Assembly: GCF_003345355.1 (NCBI RefSeq)
Contig: NZ_QQNB01000001.1
Coordinates: forward strand, 1,302,001 to 1,366,000
Reading direction: 5' to 3'
Length of the DNA stretch: 64,000 nucleotides
DNA from: Sphingomonas aracearum
Lineage (GTDB): Bacteria; Pseudomonadota; Alphaproteobacteria; Sphingomonadales; Sphingomonadaceae
A program made the position numbers and the translations under genes. Shown piece by piece: positions 26,018 to 36,111 of the stretch. Position 1 is the first letter of the stretch. Every line of letters starts with the position of its first letter. Under the pieces are notes generated by a model that saw nothing but the letters and a program-made list of their open reading frames with translations, did not search any database and had not been told where the DNA came from.

Positions 26018-27398
26018 TTAGCCCTGGTCCTCATAGGCGAATTGCAGGATGCCCCAGTGCCGGCCGCGGACATGGATGGAGGCGATCACCTGCTTCAGGA
26101 GCAGCACGCCCCCGTTCGCCACGCTGCGGCGATAGGCCTTGAGGCAGAAGGGCTGGGTGATGCGGCACTGCACGCGGGTGTCGGGGAAATCGAAGATCAG
26201 GCCCTGGCGCGCGTTTTCGTAATTCCAGGCGTCCTCGCCCGGACGCTGCGCCTCCGCGCGCTCCGGCATCGCCACCGCGCCGAACGCGTTGCGATCGGTG
26301 AAGGTCATGCCGAAAAAGCCCTTGTAGCCGCGCGCCGCCTCCTGGTGCGGGCGGGCGGCGGGCACCAGCAACGCCTGCACCGGATGGGTGAACAGCGGCG
26401 GGCTGCTGCCGGGCACGGGCGTGTAGGTTTCCGAAAACAGCGCCGCCTCGGTGATGCGGCCATCGGCAATGCCCGCCTCCAGCACCTGCGCCACGTCGGC
26501 GGCGACGGACAGGGCGAAGCGGATATAGGGGCTGTCGGGGATCTCCACGCCGCTGGCGGCGAACACCTGCAACAGCGTGTTGGTATCGTCGCTGACCGTT
26601 GACACGCGGCCGGACAGGCGGCGCAGCCCGCTGGCATTGTCGCAGGACGCGGCGGACAATGCATGAAGGCCGGCGCGCACCGATCCCACCGCATCCACCA
26701 TGGAGCCGATGCGGTCGGCCACCGCCTCGCTGTTGTCGGAAAGCCCGCGCATCAGCGTGCCAAGCCGCAGCACCAGCCCCTCGATGTCGCGGGTGCCGCC
26801 ATGCGCGGTGCGCGCGGTTTCCACGCCTTGCGCGATGCGGGTGAGCATGCCGCCGGCCTCGCCGGTCAGCGCGCGAACGGAGGCGTCGATCTGCTGCGTG
26901 GCGGTGGCGGTTTCGTGCGCGAGCTTCTTCACCTCGCTGGCGACCACCGCGAAGCCGCGACCCGCGTCGCCCGCGCGCCGCCTCGATGGTGGCGTTGAGG
27001 GCGAGCAGGTTCGTCTGCGCGGCAATCTGGCTGATAACGGCGGTGACCTGGCCGACGGTTTCCAGCGCGACGTTGAAGGCGCCGAGCGCGGCATGGATGC
27101 CGCTGACCTGGTCGATCAGCTCGACCACCTGCCCCGTCGCCTGCGAGAGCTGGCGGCTGGAATCGTCGAGCACCGCGCGGGCGGCGCCGGCATTCTGCCG
27201 CGCCTCCTCGGCCGCATCGGCGACGTCGGCGCCGTCGCTGGCGAGGCGCACCGCGTCGCGGCCGATCGCCTCGATGGTGCCGGCCTGTTCGGTGACGCGG
27301 GTCGCCAGCTCGGCGATGTCCGCCTGCAGGTCCAGCGTGCGGATGCCGAGATCCCCCGACATCTTGGCCGCCCGGCCCACCACCTGCGCGATTTCCAC
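26018..27398 (-). pseudogene. Methyl-accepting chemotaxis protein, frameshifted
   Basis: A soluble MCP-like protein split across two frames. The first frame starts at GTG 27398 (MEIAQVVGRAAKMSG) and gives the hairpin region up to QTNLLALNATIEAAR. The family then requires AGDAGRGFAVVASEVKKLA, which is found only in the other frame, ending at 26018. At 26971-26980 the dinucleotide run GCGCGC appears one GC unit short, which accounts for the switch. No transmembrane helix is present. The C-terminal 150 residues form a separate, probably sensory, domain (FTHPVQALLVPAARPHQEAA, SIHVRGRHWGILQFAYED). The break is either real phase variation or decay, or a sequencing error in a GC repeat. Confidence 0.8.
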
Positions 27399-27488
27399 TC
27401 CGCTCCACCCCCCGGTTCCCGCCCGACCGGCAGCAATAGCGCAACGATGGTTAAGCAGCGGTTAGCCGTGCGCGGGCGGGCAAGGCGC

Positions 27489-28490
27489 TCAGTCGTCCTC
27501 GTCCTCGTATCCCACCAGCGCCAGCGCGCGCGCCTTGATCTGGTGCGTCATGCACCAATGAACCAGCGCTTCCTCGCGCCCGTGCGTGACCCACACCTCC
27601 TGCGGCGAAATCTCGGTGAGCGTGGCCGTCAGCTCGTCCCAGTCGGCATGGTCGGAGAGGATCAGCGGCAGTTCCACATTCTTCTGCCGCGCGCGCTGGC
27701 GCACCCGCATCCAGCCCGATGCCATGGCGGTGATCGGATCGGGCAGGCGGCGCGACCAGCGATCGTTGAGCGCGGACGGGGGCGAGACGATGATCCGCCC
27801 GGCCAGCTCCGCCTTGCTGGCGCCGGTGGCGGGGCGCAGCTCGCCAAGATCGACGCCGAGCTCGACATACAGGTCGCACAGCCGCTGCAACGCGCCATGG
27901 AGGTAGATCGGATCGTCGAAGCCTCGCCGCCGCAGTTCGGCGATGACGCGCTGCGCCTTGCCCAGCGCATAGGCGCCGACGAGAACGCAGCGCTGCGGAT
28001 TGGCGGCAAGCGCGGTTGTCATCTTGTCGATCTCGTCGCCGGTTTCCGGATGGCGGAACACGGGCAGCGCGAAGGTCGCCTCCGTGACGAACACGTCGCA
28101 CTTCACCGGCTCGAACGGCGCGCAGGTCGGGTCGGCGCGGCGCTTGTAGTCGCCGGAGACGACGATCGTCTCCCCGCGATGCTCCAGCACGATCTGCGCG
28201 GAGCCGAGCACATGGCCCGCCGGCACGAACGACACGACGACGTCGCCCAGCCGCACGATGTCGCCGTAGCCGACCGGCTGCTGGTCCTGCCCGGCATAGA
28301 AACGCGCATCCATGATCGCCAGCGTCTCGGGCGTCGCCCAGACGGTGCCGTGGCCGCCGCGCGCATGATCGGCATGGCCATGGGTGATGAGCGCGCGCGC
28401 CGCCGGCTCGGACGGATCGATCCACGCATCGGCCGGCTTGACGTAGATGCCGTGGGGATGTGGCTCCACCCAGTCGCCAAGCCTTGTCAT
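27489..28490 (-). CDS. Ligase-associated DNA exonuclease (metallo-beta-lactamase fold)
   Basis: A 333-residue MBL/beta-CASP-type nuclease of the family found beside ATP-dependent DNA ligases. Metal-binding motif RALITHGHADHARGGHG is at about residue 35, with VVSFVPAGHVLGSAQI, ETIVVSGDYKRR and, late in the protein, LPLILSDHADWDELTATL. ATG 28490 is chosen by homology (MTRLGDWVEPHPHGIYV). GGGGAGG abuts it, which is closer than ideal. The helicase and PdeM of the same repair set are at 28.8-31.2 kb and 36.1 kb, but the ligase that usually follows this gene is absent; a broken chemotaxis gene occupies that place. Confidence 0.88.
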   Translation of the reverse strand: MTRLGDWVEPHPHGIYVKPADAWIDPSEPAARALITHGHADHARGGHGTVWATPETLAIMDARFYAGQDQQPVGYGDIVRLGDVVVSFVPAGHVLGSAQIVLEHRGETIVVSGDYKRRADPTCAPFEPVKCDVFVTEATFALPVFRHPETGDEIDKMTTALAANPQRCVLVGAYALGKAQRVIAELRRRGFDDPIYLHGALQRLCDLYVELGVDLGELRPATGASKAELAGRIIVSPPSALNDRWSRRLPDPITAMASGWMRVRQRARQKNVELPLILSDHADWDELTATLTEISPQEVWVTHGREEALVHWCMTHQIKARALALVGYEDEDD

Positions 28491-28604
28491 CCTCCCCATA
28501 TGCATGAGGTGACGCACCGGTTCCCGCTCCCCCTGCCCCGCTTCCCGGATCGCTCCTGCCCATGGAACGTTGGGAGGGTGAAACGGTGACAAAGGAGTTG
28601 GAGC

Positions 28605-28781
28605 ATGGCGGAGGGATTCTGGGGGCTGGTGGTGATCATCGGCCCGATCGTGCTGATCGCGGCGCTGGCCTTCGCGATGCTGCGCAACAAGCAGACGAAA
28701 CGCGAGTTCGAGCGGACGGAAGCGGCGACGCGGCGGATGCACGAGGAGCAGGCGGCGCAGGACCGGACGACGACGCCGTAA
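28605..28781 (+). CDS. Small single-pass membrane protein
   Basis: A 58-residue protein beginning MAEGFWGLVVIIGPIVLIAA. One hydrophobic helix (about residues 5 to 26) is followed by a charged, probably helical tail rich in Glu, Arg and Gln (KREFERTEAATRRMHEEQ). AAGGAG ends 7 nt before the ATG, a strong site. It lies directly before the helicase gene and may drive its translation. Function is unknown; similar small membrane proteins precede this helicase in other sphingomonads as far as I recall. Confidence 0.72.
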   Translation: MAEGFWGLVVIIGPIVLIAALAFAMLRNKQTKREFERTEAATRRMHEEQAAQDRTTTP

Positions 28782-28790
28782 GCCCCGCGC

Positions 28791-31189
28791 TGCCGCCGGT
28801 TCTCGACCACTGGTTCGCCGGCCGCGGGTGGCGCCCGCGCCGGCACCAGCGCGAGATGCTGGCTGAGGATCGCGCCGGGCGCCACGCGCTGCTGGTGGCG
28901 GCCACCGGCGCGGGCAAGACGCTGGCGGGGTTCCTGCCGAGCCTGGTCGAGCTGATCGAGGCACCGACGGACGGGCTGCACACCTTGTACGTCTCGCCGC
29001 TGAAGGCGCTGGCGGTGGACGTGCAGCGCAATCTCCTCACGCCCGTGGAGGAGATGGGGCTGGACATCCGCGTGGAGACGCGTACCGGCGACACGCCCTC
29101 CGACCGCAAGGCGCGCCAGCGCTCGCGCCCGCCGCACATCCTGATGACAACGCCGGAGTCGCTGTCGCTGCTGCTGTCCTATCCGGACAGCTTCCTGATG
29201 TTCGCCGGCCTTCGCCGCATCGTGGTGGACGAGGTGCATGCGTTCGCCACCGGCAAGCGCGGCGACCTGCTGGCGCTGTGCATGGCGCGGTTGCAGGCGA
29301 TCGCGCCGCAGATGCGCCGGATCGCGCTGTCGGCCACCGTTGCCGATGCGGACGGCTATCGTGCGTGGCTGGCGCCCGATGGCGACATCGACGCGGTGTC
29401 GCTGGTGCAGGGCGAGGCGGGCGCCGATCCGGACATCGCCATCCTGCTGCCGGAAGGCCGCGTGCCGTGGACCGGCCATTCGGGGCGCTACGCCGCCGAA
29501 CAGGTGATGGCGGAGATCGAGACGCACCGCACCTCCATCATCTTCTGCAACACGCGCAGTCTCGCCGAGCTGATCTTCCAGGATCTGTGGAAGGCGAACG
29601 CGATGCAGCTGCCGATCGGCATCCACCATGGCTCGCTCTCGCTGGAGGCGCGGCGCAAGGTGGAGGCGGCGATGGCGGCGGGGCGGCTGCGTGCGCTGGT
29701 CGCCACCGCGTCGCTCGACCTGGGCGTGGACTGGGGCGATGTGGACTGCGTGATCCAGATGGGCGCGCCCAAGGGCTCGTCGCGGCTGTTGCAGCGGATC
29801 GGGCGATCGAACCATCGGCTGGACGAGCCCTCGGAAGCGGTGCTGGTGCCCGGCAACCGCTTCGAATATCTGGAAGCGCGCGCCGCGCTGGACGCGGTGG
29901 AGGCGGGCGAGCTGGACCCGGACCTGTTCCGCGCCGGCGCGCTGGACGTGCTGGCGCAGCATGTGATGGCGTGCGCCTGTGCCGCGCCGTTCCGCGAGGA
30001 GGAACTGCTGGCGGAGGTACGCTCCGCCCTGCCCTATTCGGCGCTGACCGAAGAGCTGTTCGGCCGCGTGCTCGGCTTCATCCGCGACGGCGGCTATGCG
30101 CTGAAGGCCTATGACCGGTTCAAGCGGCTGACACAGGAGCCGGACGGCACCTGGCGGGTGAGCCATCCCAGCTTCGTCGCGCAGCACCGGCTGAACGCGG
30201 GCATCATCGTGGAAGCGACGATGCTCAATGTGCGCTTCAAGAACGGGCGCAGCCTGGGCAAGGTGGAGGAAGGGTTCGGGGCGACGCTCAGCGCGGGCGA
30301 CACCTTCTTCTTCGCCGGGCTCAGCCTGGAAGTGGTGACCATGGACACCGAGGACCTGATCGTCCGCGCGACCAGCCGGCCCGCGCGCATCCCGACCTAT
30401 GGCGGCAGCCGCATGCCGCTCTCCACCAATCTCGCCACGCGCGTGCGGCGCTTCCTGGCGGAGCCGGCGGAATGGCCGCGCTTTCCCGACGATGTGCGCG
30501 AATGGCTGGAGGTACAGCGCTACCGCTCCTCGCTGCCGGAGCCCGGTCAGCTGCTCGTGGAGACCTTCCCGCGTGAGGGGCGGCACTATATGGTCGCCTA
30601 CAGCTTCGAGGGGTGGAACGCGCACCAGTCGCTCGGCATGCTGCTGACGCGGCGGATGGAGAGCGCGGGGCTGAGCCCGCTCGGCTTCGTCGCCAACGAT
30701 TATGCCATCGCCTGTTACGGGCTGAAGCCGGTGACGGACCCGGCGGCGCTGTTTTCCCCCGACATCCTGGAGCATGAATTCGTCGACTGGGTGCAGCAGT
30801 CGCACCTGTTGAAGCGCGCGTTCCGGGAAGTGGCGGTGATCGGCGGGCTGGTGGAGCGGCAGCATCCCGGCAAGCGCAAGACCGGCAAGCAGGTGACCTT
30901 CTCCACCGACCTCATCTACGACGTGCTGCGCAAGTACGAGCCGACGCACCTGCTGCTGCAAGCCGCGTGGGAGGATGCCCGCGCGCGCATGACGGACGTG
31001 GGGCGGCTGGCCGACCTGATCGAGCGCGCGCAGGGCACCATGCTGCATGTCGACCTGCCGCGCGTCTCGCCGCTCGCGGTGCCGGTGCTGACGCTGATCG
31101 GGCGCGAGCGGGTGGCGACGGGCAGCGCGGACGACGCGCTGCTGATCGAGGCGGAAGCGCTGGCGGCGGAGGCGATGCGGCTGGACTGA
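28791..31189 (+). CDS. Ligase-associated DEXH-box helicase (Lhr-like)
   Basis: A roughly 800-residue superfamily 2 helicase of the Lhr type that belongs to the ligase-associated repair set. Motifs in order: RRHQREMLAEDRAGR, Walker A VAATGAGKTLAGFLP, LYVSPLKALAVDVQRNL, DExH box VVDEVHAFATGKRGD, SATVAD, and motif VI LLQRIGRSNHRLDEPSEA. A winged-helix and Lhr-core C-terminal region follows, with RIPTYGGSRMPLST. Homology begins around LPPVLDHWFAGRGWRPRRHQ, where no ATG, GTG or TTG exists. CTG at 28791 is used here as a placeholder; GTG 28586, TTG 28598 or ATG 28562 in the same frame would overlap the small membrane gene. Start confidence is low, gene identity high. Confidence 0.88.
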
Positions 31190-31242
31190 ACGGCCGAGAT
31201 TGGGCCCTTGCGACAGGGCCGGAACGGGCGCATCCTTCCGCG

Positions 31243-32226
31243 ATGGAGAGGATGCGTCCGGCGCTGGCGGCGGCGCTGCTCATGGCGGCGGTGCCGCTGG
31301 CCGCGCAGCAGGAGGCGCCCCCGCCTGCCGCTCCGCCCGCGCCCACCGCCTTCACGCAACTGGGCGACGCGGCGGATCGCATGACCGTGCCGGTGCGCGT
31401 CGCCGGTGCCGGCCCGTTCGACTTCATCATCGACACCGGCGCGGAACGCTCGGTGCTGAGCCGGGAACTGGCGGCCGAGCTCGGCCTGCCCGCCGGGCGT
31501 CAGGTCAACATGACCGCGATGATCGGCAGCGGGCCGGTGGAAACGGTGATCGTGCCGACGCTCGCCGTCTCCGCCCGGGACTGGGTGGATCTCGCCGCGC
31601 GCAGGATCGAGGCGCCGGTGCTGGCCCGCGCGAACCTGGGCGCGGCCGGGATGCTCGGGATCGATGCGCTGCAGGGGCAAAGCCTGACGCTGGACCTGGC
31701 GCGCGACACCATGCAGCTCACGCCGACGCCGCCGCGCCGGCGCGTGGCCCGGCGCGCGGACGAGATCGTGGTGCGCGCCAAGAGCCTGTACGGGCAGTTG
31801 ATCGTCACCGATGCGTCCTGGCGGGGCAAGCGCATCCGGGTGATCGTGGACACCGGATCGCCGGTGACGATCGCCAATGCCGCCTTGCGCCGGCTGGCGC
31901 GCAAGCCGCCGGCGTCGCTCGGACCGGTCGAGTTCCTGGCGGTGAACGGCGAGCGGTTGTTCGGGGACATGGCGGTGCTGAACGACCTGCAGATCGGCGG
32001 CGTGGCGTTGGGGGGCGCGGCTGTGGCCTTTGCCGAGGCGACGCCCTTCGCCCGGTTCGGCCTGACGGACACGCCGGCCCTGCTGCTGGGCATGAACACG
32101 CTGCGCATGTTCCGCCAGGTGACGGTGGATTTCACCAACCGCGAGATACGGTTTTCCTTGCCGCGGCCCGCCAATGCGGCGAACGTCTGCGGCGCGTTGA
32201 ACATCCGCTGCAGCCGCTTCCTGTAG
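31243..32226 (+). CDS. Secreted retropepsin-like aspartic protease with duplicated domain
   Basis: A 327-residue exported protein (signal RPALAAALLMAAVPLAAQQ) with two aspartic-protease halves. The first DTG is in FDFIIDTGAERSVLSREL and the second in IRVIVDTGSPVTIANAAL, each followed by a hydrophobic-GMD/GMN type flap end (MLGIDALQG, LLLGMNTLRMF). A single chain could thus form the two-Asp active site that retroviral proteases make by dimerising. ATG 31252 is an alternative start with GGAGAGG in front. It is upstream of an exported M20 peptidase. Substrate is unknown. Confidence 0.8.
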   Translation: MERMRPALAAALLMAAVPLAAQQEAPPPAAPPAPTAFTQLGDAADRMTVPVRVAGAGPFDFIIDTGAERSVLSRELAAELGLPAGRQVNMTAMIGSGPVETVIVPTLAVSARDWVDLAARRIEAPVLARANLGAAGMLGIDALQGQSLTLDLARDTMQLTPTPPRRRVARRADEIVVRAKSLYGQLIVTDASWRGKRIRVIVDTGSPVTIANAALRRLARKPPASLGPVEFLAVNGERLFGDMAVLNDLQIGGVALGGAAVAFAEATPFARFGLTDTPALLLGMNTLRMFRQVTVDFTNREIRFSLPRPANAANVCGALNIRCSRFL

Positions 32227-32253
32227 GCGGGGCGGCAAGCCGGGGGAGCAGGG

Positions 32254-33654
32254 ATGACCAAGGGGCTCTGGTTGGCGGCGACGGCCGCGCTCGCCGCGTC
32301 CGCTGGCGCCACCGCGCAGACGCGCACGCCCGACCAGCAGGCGTTCTTCGCCACCTACAAGGAGCTGGTGGAGACGAACACCACCCTCTCCGCCGGCAGC
32401 TGCACCGAGGCCGCGGCGAAGATGGGCGCGCGGTTGAAGGCGGCGGGGTTCGGCGCGGCGGACATCACCTACTTTGCCGTGCCCGAGCACCCCAAGGACG
32501 GCGGGCTTGTCGCGGTGCTGCCCGGGGCCGACCGGAGCCTGAAGCCGATGCTGCTGCTCGCGCACCTGGACGTGGTGGAGGCCAGGCGCGAGGACTGGGC
32601 GCGCGATCCGTTCACGCTCGTCGAGGAGAACGGCTTCCTCTACGGGCGCGGCGCGGTGGACGACAAGGCGATGGCCGCCGTCTGGGTGGACACGTTGGCA
32701 CGGCTGAAGGCGGGCAAGGCGCCGCCGCGACGCACGGTTAAGCTGGCGCTCACCTGCGGCGAGGAAACCACCTCTGCGTGGAACGGCGCGGAGTGGCTGG
32801 CGAAGAACCGACCGGACCTGGTCGCCGCCGAGTTCGCGCTGAACGAAGGCGGCGGCGGGCGCAACGATGCGAGCGGGCGACACGCGGTGATGGCGTTGCA
32901 GGTCGGCGAGAAGGCGGCGCAGAACTATACCTTTGCCGTCGCCAATCCCGGCGGCCACAGCTCCCAGCCGGTGCCCGACAATGCGATCTACCAGCTCGCC
33001 GACGCGCTGAAGGCGGTGCAGGGCCATGCGTTCCCGGTGCGCTTCACCGACACCACCCGCGCGTTCTTCGAGGCGAGCCGCGCGCGGCTGGCGCCGGAGG
33101 TCGGCGCGGCGATCACGCGGCTGCTCGCCAACCCGCAGGACAAGGCCGCCGACGCGATCGTCAGCCGCGACAAGGCGCTGCACTCCACCTTGCGCACCAC
33201 CTGCGTGGCGACGCTGCTGAACGCGGGCCATGCGGAAAACGCGCTGCCGCAACGCGCCACCGCCAACGTCAACTGCCGCATCTTTCCGGGCGAAACGGTG
33301 GACGGCACGCTCGCCACCTTGCAGCGGCTGGCGGGGCCGCAGGTGCGCGTGACGGTGAACCAGCCGGTGCGCCCCACCGCCATCCCGCCGGCGCTGGACC
33401 CGAAGATCACCGGCCCGGTGCGCAGCGTCGCCGCCCGCCACTTCCCCGACGTGCCGGTGGTGCCCACCATGTCCACCGGCGCGACCGACGGCATCTTCCT
33501 GGAAGCGATCGACATCCCCGTCTACGGCGTGCCCGGCTTCTTCGTGGAGCCGGACGGCAACGGCACGCACGGCCTGAACGAGCGCATCCGCGTGCGCTCG
33601 CTGTTCGAGGGGCGCGACTATCTGTTCGACCTGGTGAAGGCGTTCGCGGGATGA
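32254..33654 (+). CDS. Exported M20/M25/M40-family zinc peptidase
   Basis: A 466-residue metallopeptidase with a signal peptide (LWLAATAALAASAGATAQ). Di-zinc ligands are in MLLLAHLDVVEARRED, FLYGRGAVDDKAMAAVWVD, the catalytic/ligand pair CGEETTSAWNG, and ALNEGGGG, with the last His in NGTHGLNERIRV. The dimerisation (lid) domain lies between, with NPGGHSSQPVPDNAIY. Such periplasmic M20 enzymes trim dipeptides or N-acyl amino acids. It follows the retropepsin gene by 27 bp on the same strand, which suggests a joint role in peptide turnover. Confidence 0.9.
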   Translation: MTKGLWLAATAALAASAGATAQTRTPDQQAFFATYKELVETNTTLSAGSCTEAAAKMGARLKAAGFGAADITYFAVPEHPKDGGLVAVLPGADRSLKPMLLLAHLDVVEARREDWARDPFTLVEENGFLYGRGAVDDKAMAAVWVDTLARLKAGKAPPRRTVKLALTCGEETTSAWNGAEWLAKNRPDLVAAEFALNEGGGGRNDASGRHAVMALQVGEKAAQNYTFAVANPGGHSSQPVPDNAIYQLADALKAVQGHAFPVRFTDTTRAFFEASRARLAPEVGAAITRLLANPQDKAADAIVSRDKALHSTLRTTCVATLLNAGHAENALPQRATANVNCRIFPGETVDGTLATLQRLAGPQVRVTVNQPVRPTAIPPALDPKITGPVRSVAARHFPDVPVVPTMSTGATDGIFLEAIDIPVYGVPGFFVEPDGNGTHGLNERIRVRSLFEGRDYLFDLVKAFAG

Positions 33655-33658
33655 GCCG

Positions 33659-34006
33659 CTACGGCGCCGGCGCCTTCAGCGCACCACCCACCGCCTGCAT
33701 GTAGCTGCCGGTTGCCTTCAGCTCGGCGGCACAGCGCTTGAGTTCGGTCTCGAGCCGCCCCTTGGCCTCCAGCGTCGGAGCGGTGCGGGTCATCACCGCC
33801 TTGAGGTCCACCGCCGGATCGCGGCCGAGGGGCTTGCCCATGAAGTAGATCGAACCCATCGTGCCCGCTTCCTTTGCCGCCGGATTGGCGGCGAGCATGG
33901 CGAAGGCGGCCAGGCAGACCGCGTCCTGGCCCTGGGTGGCGGGCACGGGGCGCTCGGCCGCCTGTGGTGCGACGGCGAGCGAAAGAACGGCAAGCAGCGT
34001 GGCCAT
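33659..34006 (-). CDS. Small exported protein, unknown function
   Basis: A 115-residue protein with a short export signal (MATLLAVLSLAVAPQAAE) and a helical mature part containing two Cys residues (AVCLAAFAM, LKRCAAELKATG). The pattern A-x-C-L-A-A...GSIYFMGKPLGRDP resembles hypothetical exported proteins I associate with sphingomonads. It converges on the M20 peptidase gene, with 4 bp between stops. No function can be assigned. Confidence 0.7.
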   Translation of the reverse strand: MATLLAVLSLAVAPQAAERPVPATQGQDAVCLAAFAMLAANPAAKEAGTMGSIYFMGKPLGRDPAVDLKAVMTRTAPTLEAKGRLETELKRCAAELKATGSYMQAVGGALKAPAP

Positions 34007-34062
34007 GGCAGGATCTCCCCGGGTGACGTGGGCGAGAGCCTAGGGTGCTTGCCGCCGCGGCG

Positions 34063-35991
34063 CTAGACGGTCACCTGTTCGCCCAGCTCCAGGATCTTGC
34101 CCGGCGGGATGCGCAGGAAGTCGGTGGGGTCGCTGGCGTTCCTTTGCAGGAACATGAAGATGCGGTCCTGCCATAGCGGCATGCCCTGGTCGGCATCGGG
34201 CTTCAGCGTGTTGCGGCCGATGAAGTAGCTGATCTTGGCCGGATTGAGCGCACGTTGCTTGGCCGCCGCCGCGAGCCCCAGGTCGCGCGGCACGTCCGGC
34301 GTTTCCATGAAGCCGTAGGTGAGCACCATGACGACGAAATTGTCGTCGATCGGCTTGGCCTTCACCCGGTCCTCCGGCGCGACGGACGGGCGATCGGCGG
34401 TGCGCACGGTGCAGATCAGGTTCTTCTCGTGCAGCACCTTGTTGTGCTTCAGGTTGTGCAGCAGCGCGCCCGGCGCGTGTTCGGGATTGGCGGTAAGGAA
34501 CACGGCGGTGCCCTCCACCCGCTCCGGCGGGCGCTTGGCGAGGGCGGCGGCGAGATCGGCGAGCGGGATCGACTGGCGCTGCTCGAACGCGCGCACGATG
34601 CCGCGCCCGCGCACCCAGGTGTAAATGAGGAAGCCGATCGCCGCGGCCACCACCAGCGGCACCCACCCGCCCTCGATCACGCGCAGGATGTTGGCGCCGA
34701 AGAAGATCGAATCGAGCGTGAGGAACGGCAGGATCACCGCCAGCGCCGATGGCCGCGACCAGCGCCAGACATGGCGCACGACGATGTACGCCAGCAGGGT
34801 CGTGACCACCATGGTGCCGGTCACCGCGATCCCGTATGCCGCGGCCATTGCGGAGGAAGTGCGGAACTGCACCACCAGCACCAGCACGCCGACCAGCAGC
34901 AGCCAGTTGATCGCCGGCAGGTAGATCTGCCCGGAAAAGGCCGCGGAGGTGTTGCGGATGCGCAGGCGCGGCAACAGCCCGATCTGGATCGCCTGCTGGG
35001 TGAGGCTGAACGCGCCGGTGATGACCGCCTGGCTGGCGATGATCGTGGCCAGCGTGGCCAGGATCACCAGCAGCGGGCGCAGGGCGTCGGGCGCCATCAG
35101 GAAGAACCAGTCGGCATTCTGGAACTTGATGCCGCGCGCCGTTGCCGCCTCCAGCGTGGAGAGCGCCAGCGCGCCCTGGCCGAGATAGTTGAGCGCCAGC
35201 GCGGGAAAGACGAGCGCGAACCAGCCGAGGCGGATCGGGCGGATGCCGAAATGGCCCATGTCGGCGGTCAGCGCCTCCGCGCCGGTGACCGTCAGGAACA
35301 CCGCACCGAGCACGAACAGGCCCAGCACGCCGTGGTTGGCGAGAAAGGAAACGCCGTAGGCGGGCCAGAACACCCGCAGGATCGAAAGCTCGTCGGCGAT
35401 GTGCCACACGCCCAGCCCGCCGATCACCAGGAACCACAGGATGCACACCGGCCCGAACAGGCGCGAGACATGCGCCGTGCCGCGCGACTGGAGGAGGAAC
35501 AGCCCGACCAGGATGACGATGGCGATGGTGATGATCGTGTGCTCGCCGATCGCATCCGCGCCGCCCGGAATGGTGCGCAGGCCCTCCACCGCCGACAGCA
35601 CGGACAAGGCCGGCGTGATGATCGCGTCGCCATAGAACAGGGCCGCGCCCGACGCGCCGAGCACCAGCGCGATGCGGCTGCGCATGCCGAGCGCCCGGCG
35701 GGCAAGCGCGGTGAGCGCCAGCACCCCGCCCTCGCCCTGATTGTCCATGCGCATCAGGAACAGCACGTACTTGACCGTGACGACCAGGATCAGCGCCCAG
35801 AGCGCCAGGCTGAGCACGCCCAGGATCTCGGACGGCACCACGCCGTCGGCGGCCGACAGGTTCAGCGCCTCGCGAAAGGCGTAAAGCGGGCTGGTGCCGA
35901 TGTCGCCGAACACCACCCCGATCGCACCCACCGTGAGCGCGAGCAGGCCAGGATGCCGGTCAACGGTGGAAGACTCGTCCGGTGCGGACAT
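34063..35991 (-). CDS. kup: Low-affinity K+ uptake transporter Kup
   Basis: A 642-residue potassium:proton symporter of the KUP/HAK family. The N-terminal 430 residues contain about twelve membrane helices, starting LLALTVGAIGVVFGDIGTSPLYAFREAL, the family signature. Further motifs are MRMDNQGEGGVLALTALARR and GASGAALFYGDAIITPALSVLSAVEGL. The C-terminal cytoplasmic part (from about residue 470) has GTAVFLTANPEHAPGALLHNLKHNKVLHE. ATG 35991 is chosen by homology; longer frames upstream are not coding. It is divergent from pdeM. Confidence 0.95.
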   Translation of the reverse strand: MSAPDESSTVDRHPGLLALTVGAIGVVFGDIGTSPLYAFREALNLSAADGVVPSEILGVLSLALWALILVVTVKYVLFLMRMDNQGEGGVLALTALARRALGMRSRIALVLGASGAALFYGDAIITPALSVLSAVEGLRTIPGGADAIGEHTIITIAIVILVGLFLLQSRGTAHVSRLFGPVCILWFLVIGGLGVWHIADELSILRVFWPAYGVSFLANHGVLGLFVLGAVFLTVTGAEALTADMGHFGIRPIRLGWFALVFPALALNYLGQGALALSTLEAATARGIKFQNADWFFLMAPDALRPLLVILATLATIIASQAVITGAFSLTQQAIQIGLLPRLRIRNTSAAFSGQIYLPAINWLLLVGVLVLVVQFRTSSAMAAAYGIAVTGTMVVTTLLAYIVVRHVWRWSRPSALAVILPFLTLDSIFFGANILRVIEGGWVPLVVAAAIGFLIYTWVRGRGIVRAFEQRQSIPLADLAAALAKRPPERVEGTAVFLTANPEHAPGALLHNLKHNKVLHEKNLICTVRTADRPSVAPEDRVKAKPIDDNFVVMVLTYGFMETPDVPRDLGLAAAAKQRALNPAKISYFIGRNTLKPDADQGMPLWQDRIFMFLQRNASDPTDFLRIPPGKILELGEQVTV

Positions 35992-36074
35992 TGGGGGACT
36001 TCCCAGAAAAGGACGGCGCGCTTTACGCCCCTGATACGCGCGTGCAAGCCCTTTGTTGCGCCGCACCCAAGCCG

Positions 36075-36103
36075 TTGATCCGAAGCGCATTCGGCGTTTA
36101 TAG
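36075..36103 (+). promoter_or_regulatory. Candidate promoter of pdeM
   Basis: TTGATC (36075-36080), a 17-bp spacer and TTATAG (36098-36103) form a sigma70-like promoter. The expected start point, near 36110, is almost at the ATG (36112), so the mRNA may be leaderless or nearly so. Confidence 0.4.
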
Positions 36104-36111
36104 CGCCGCCC

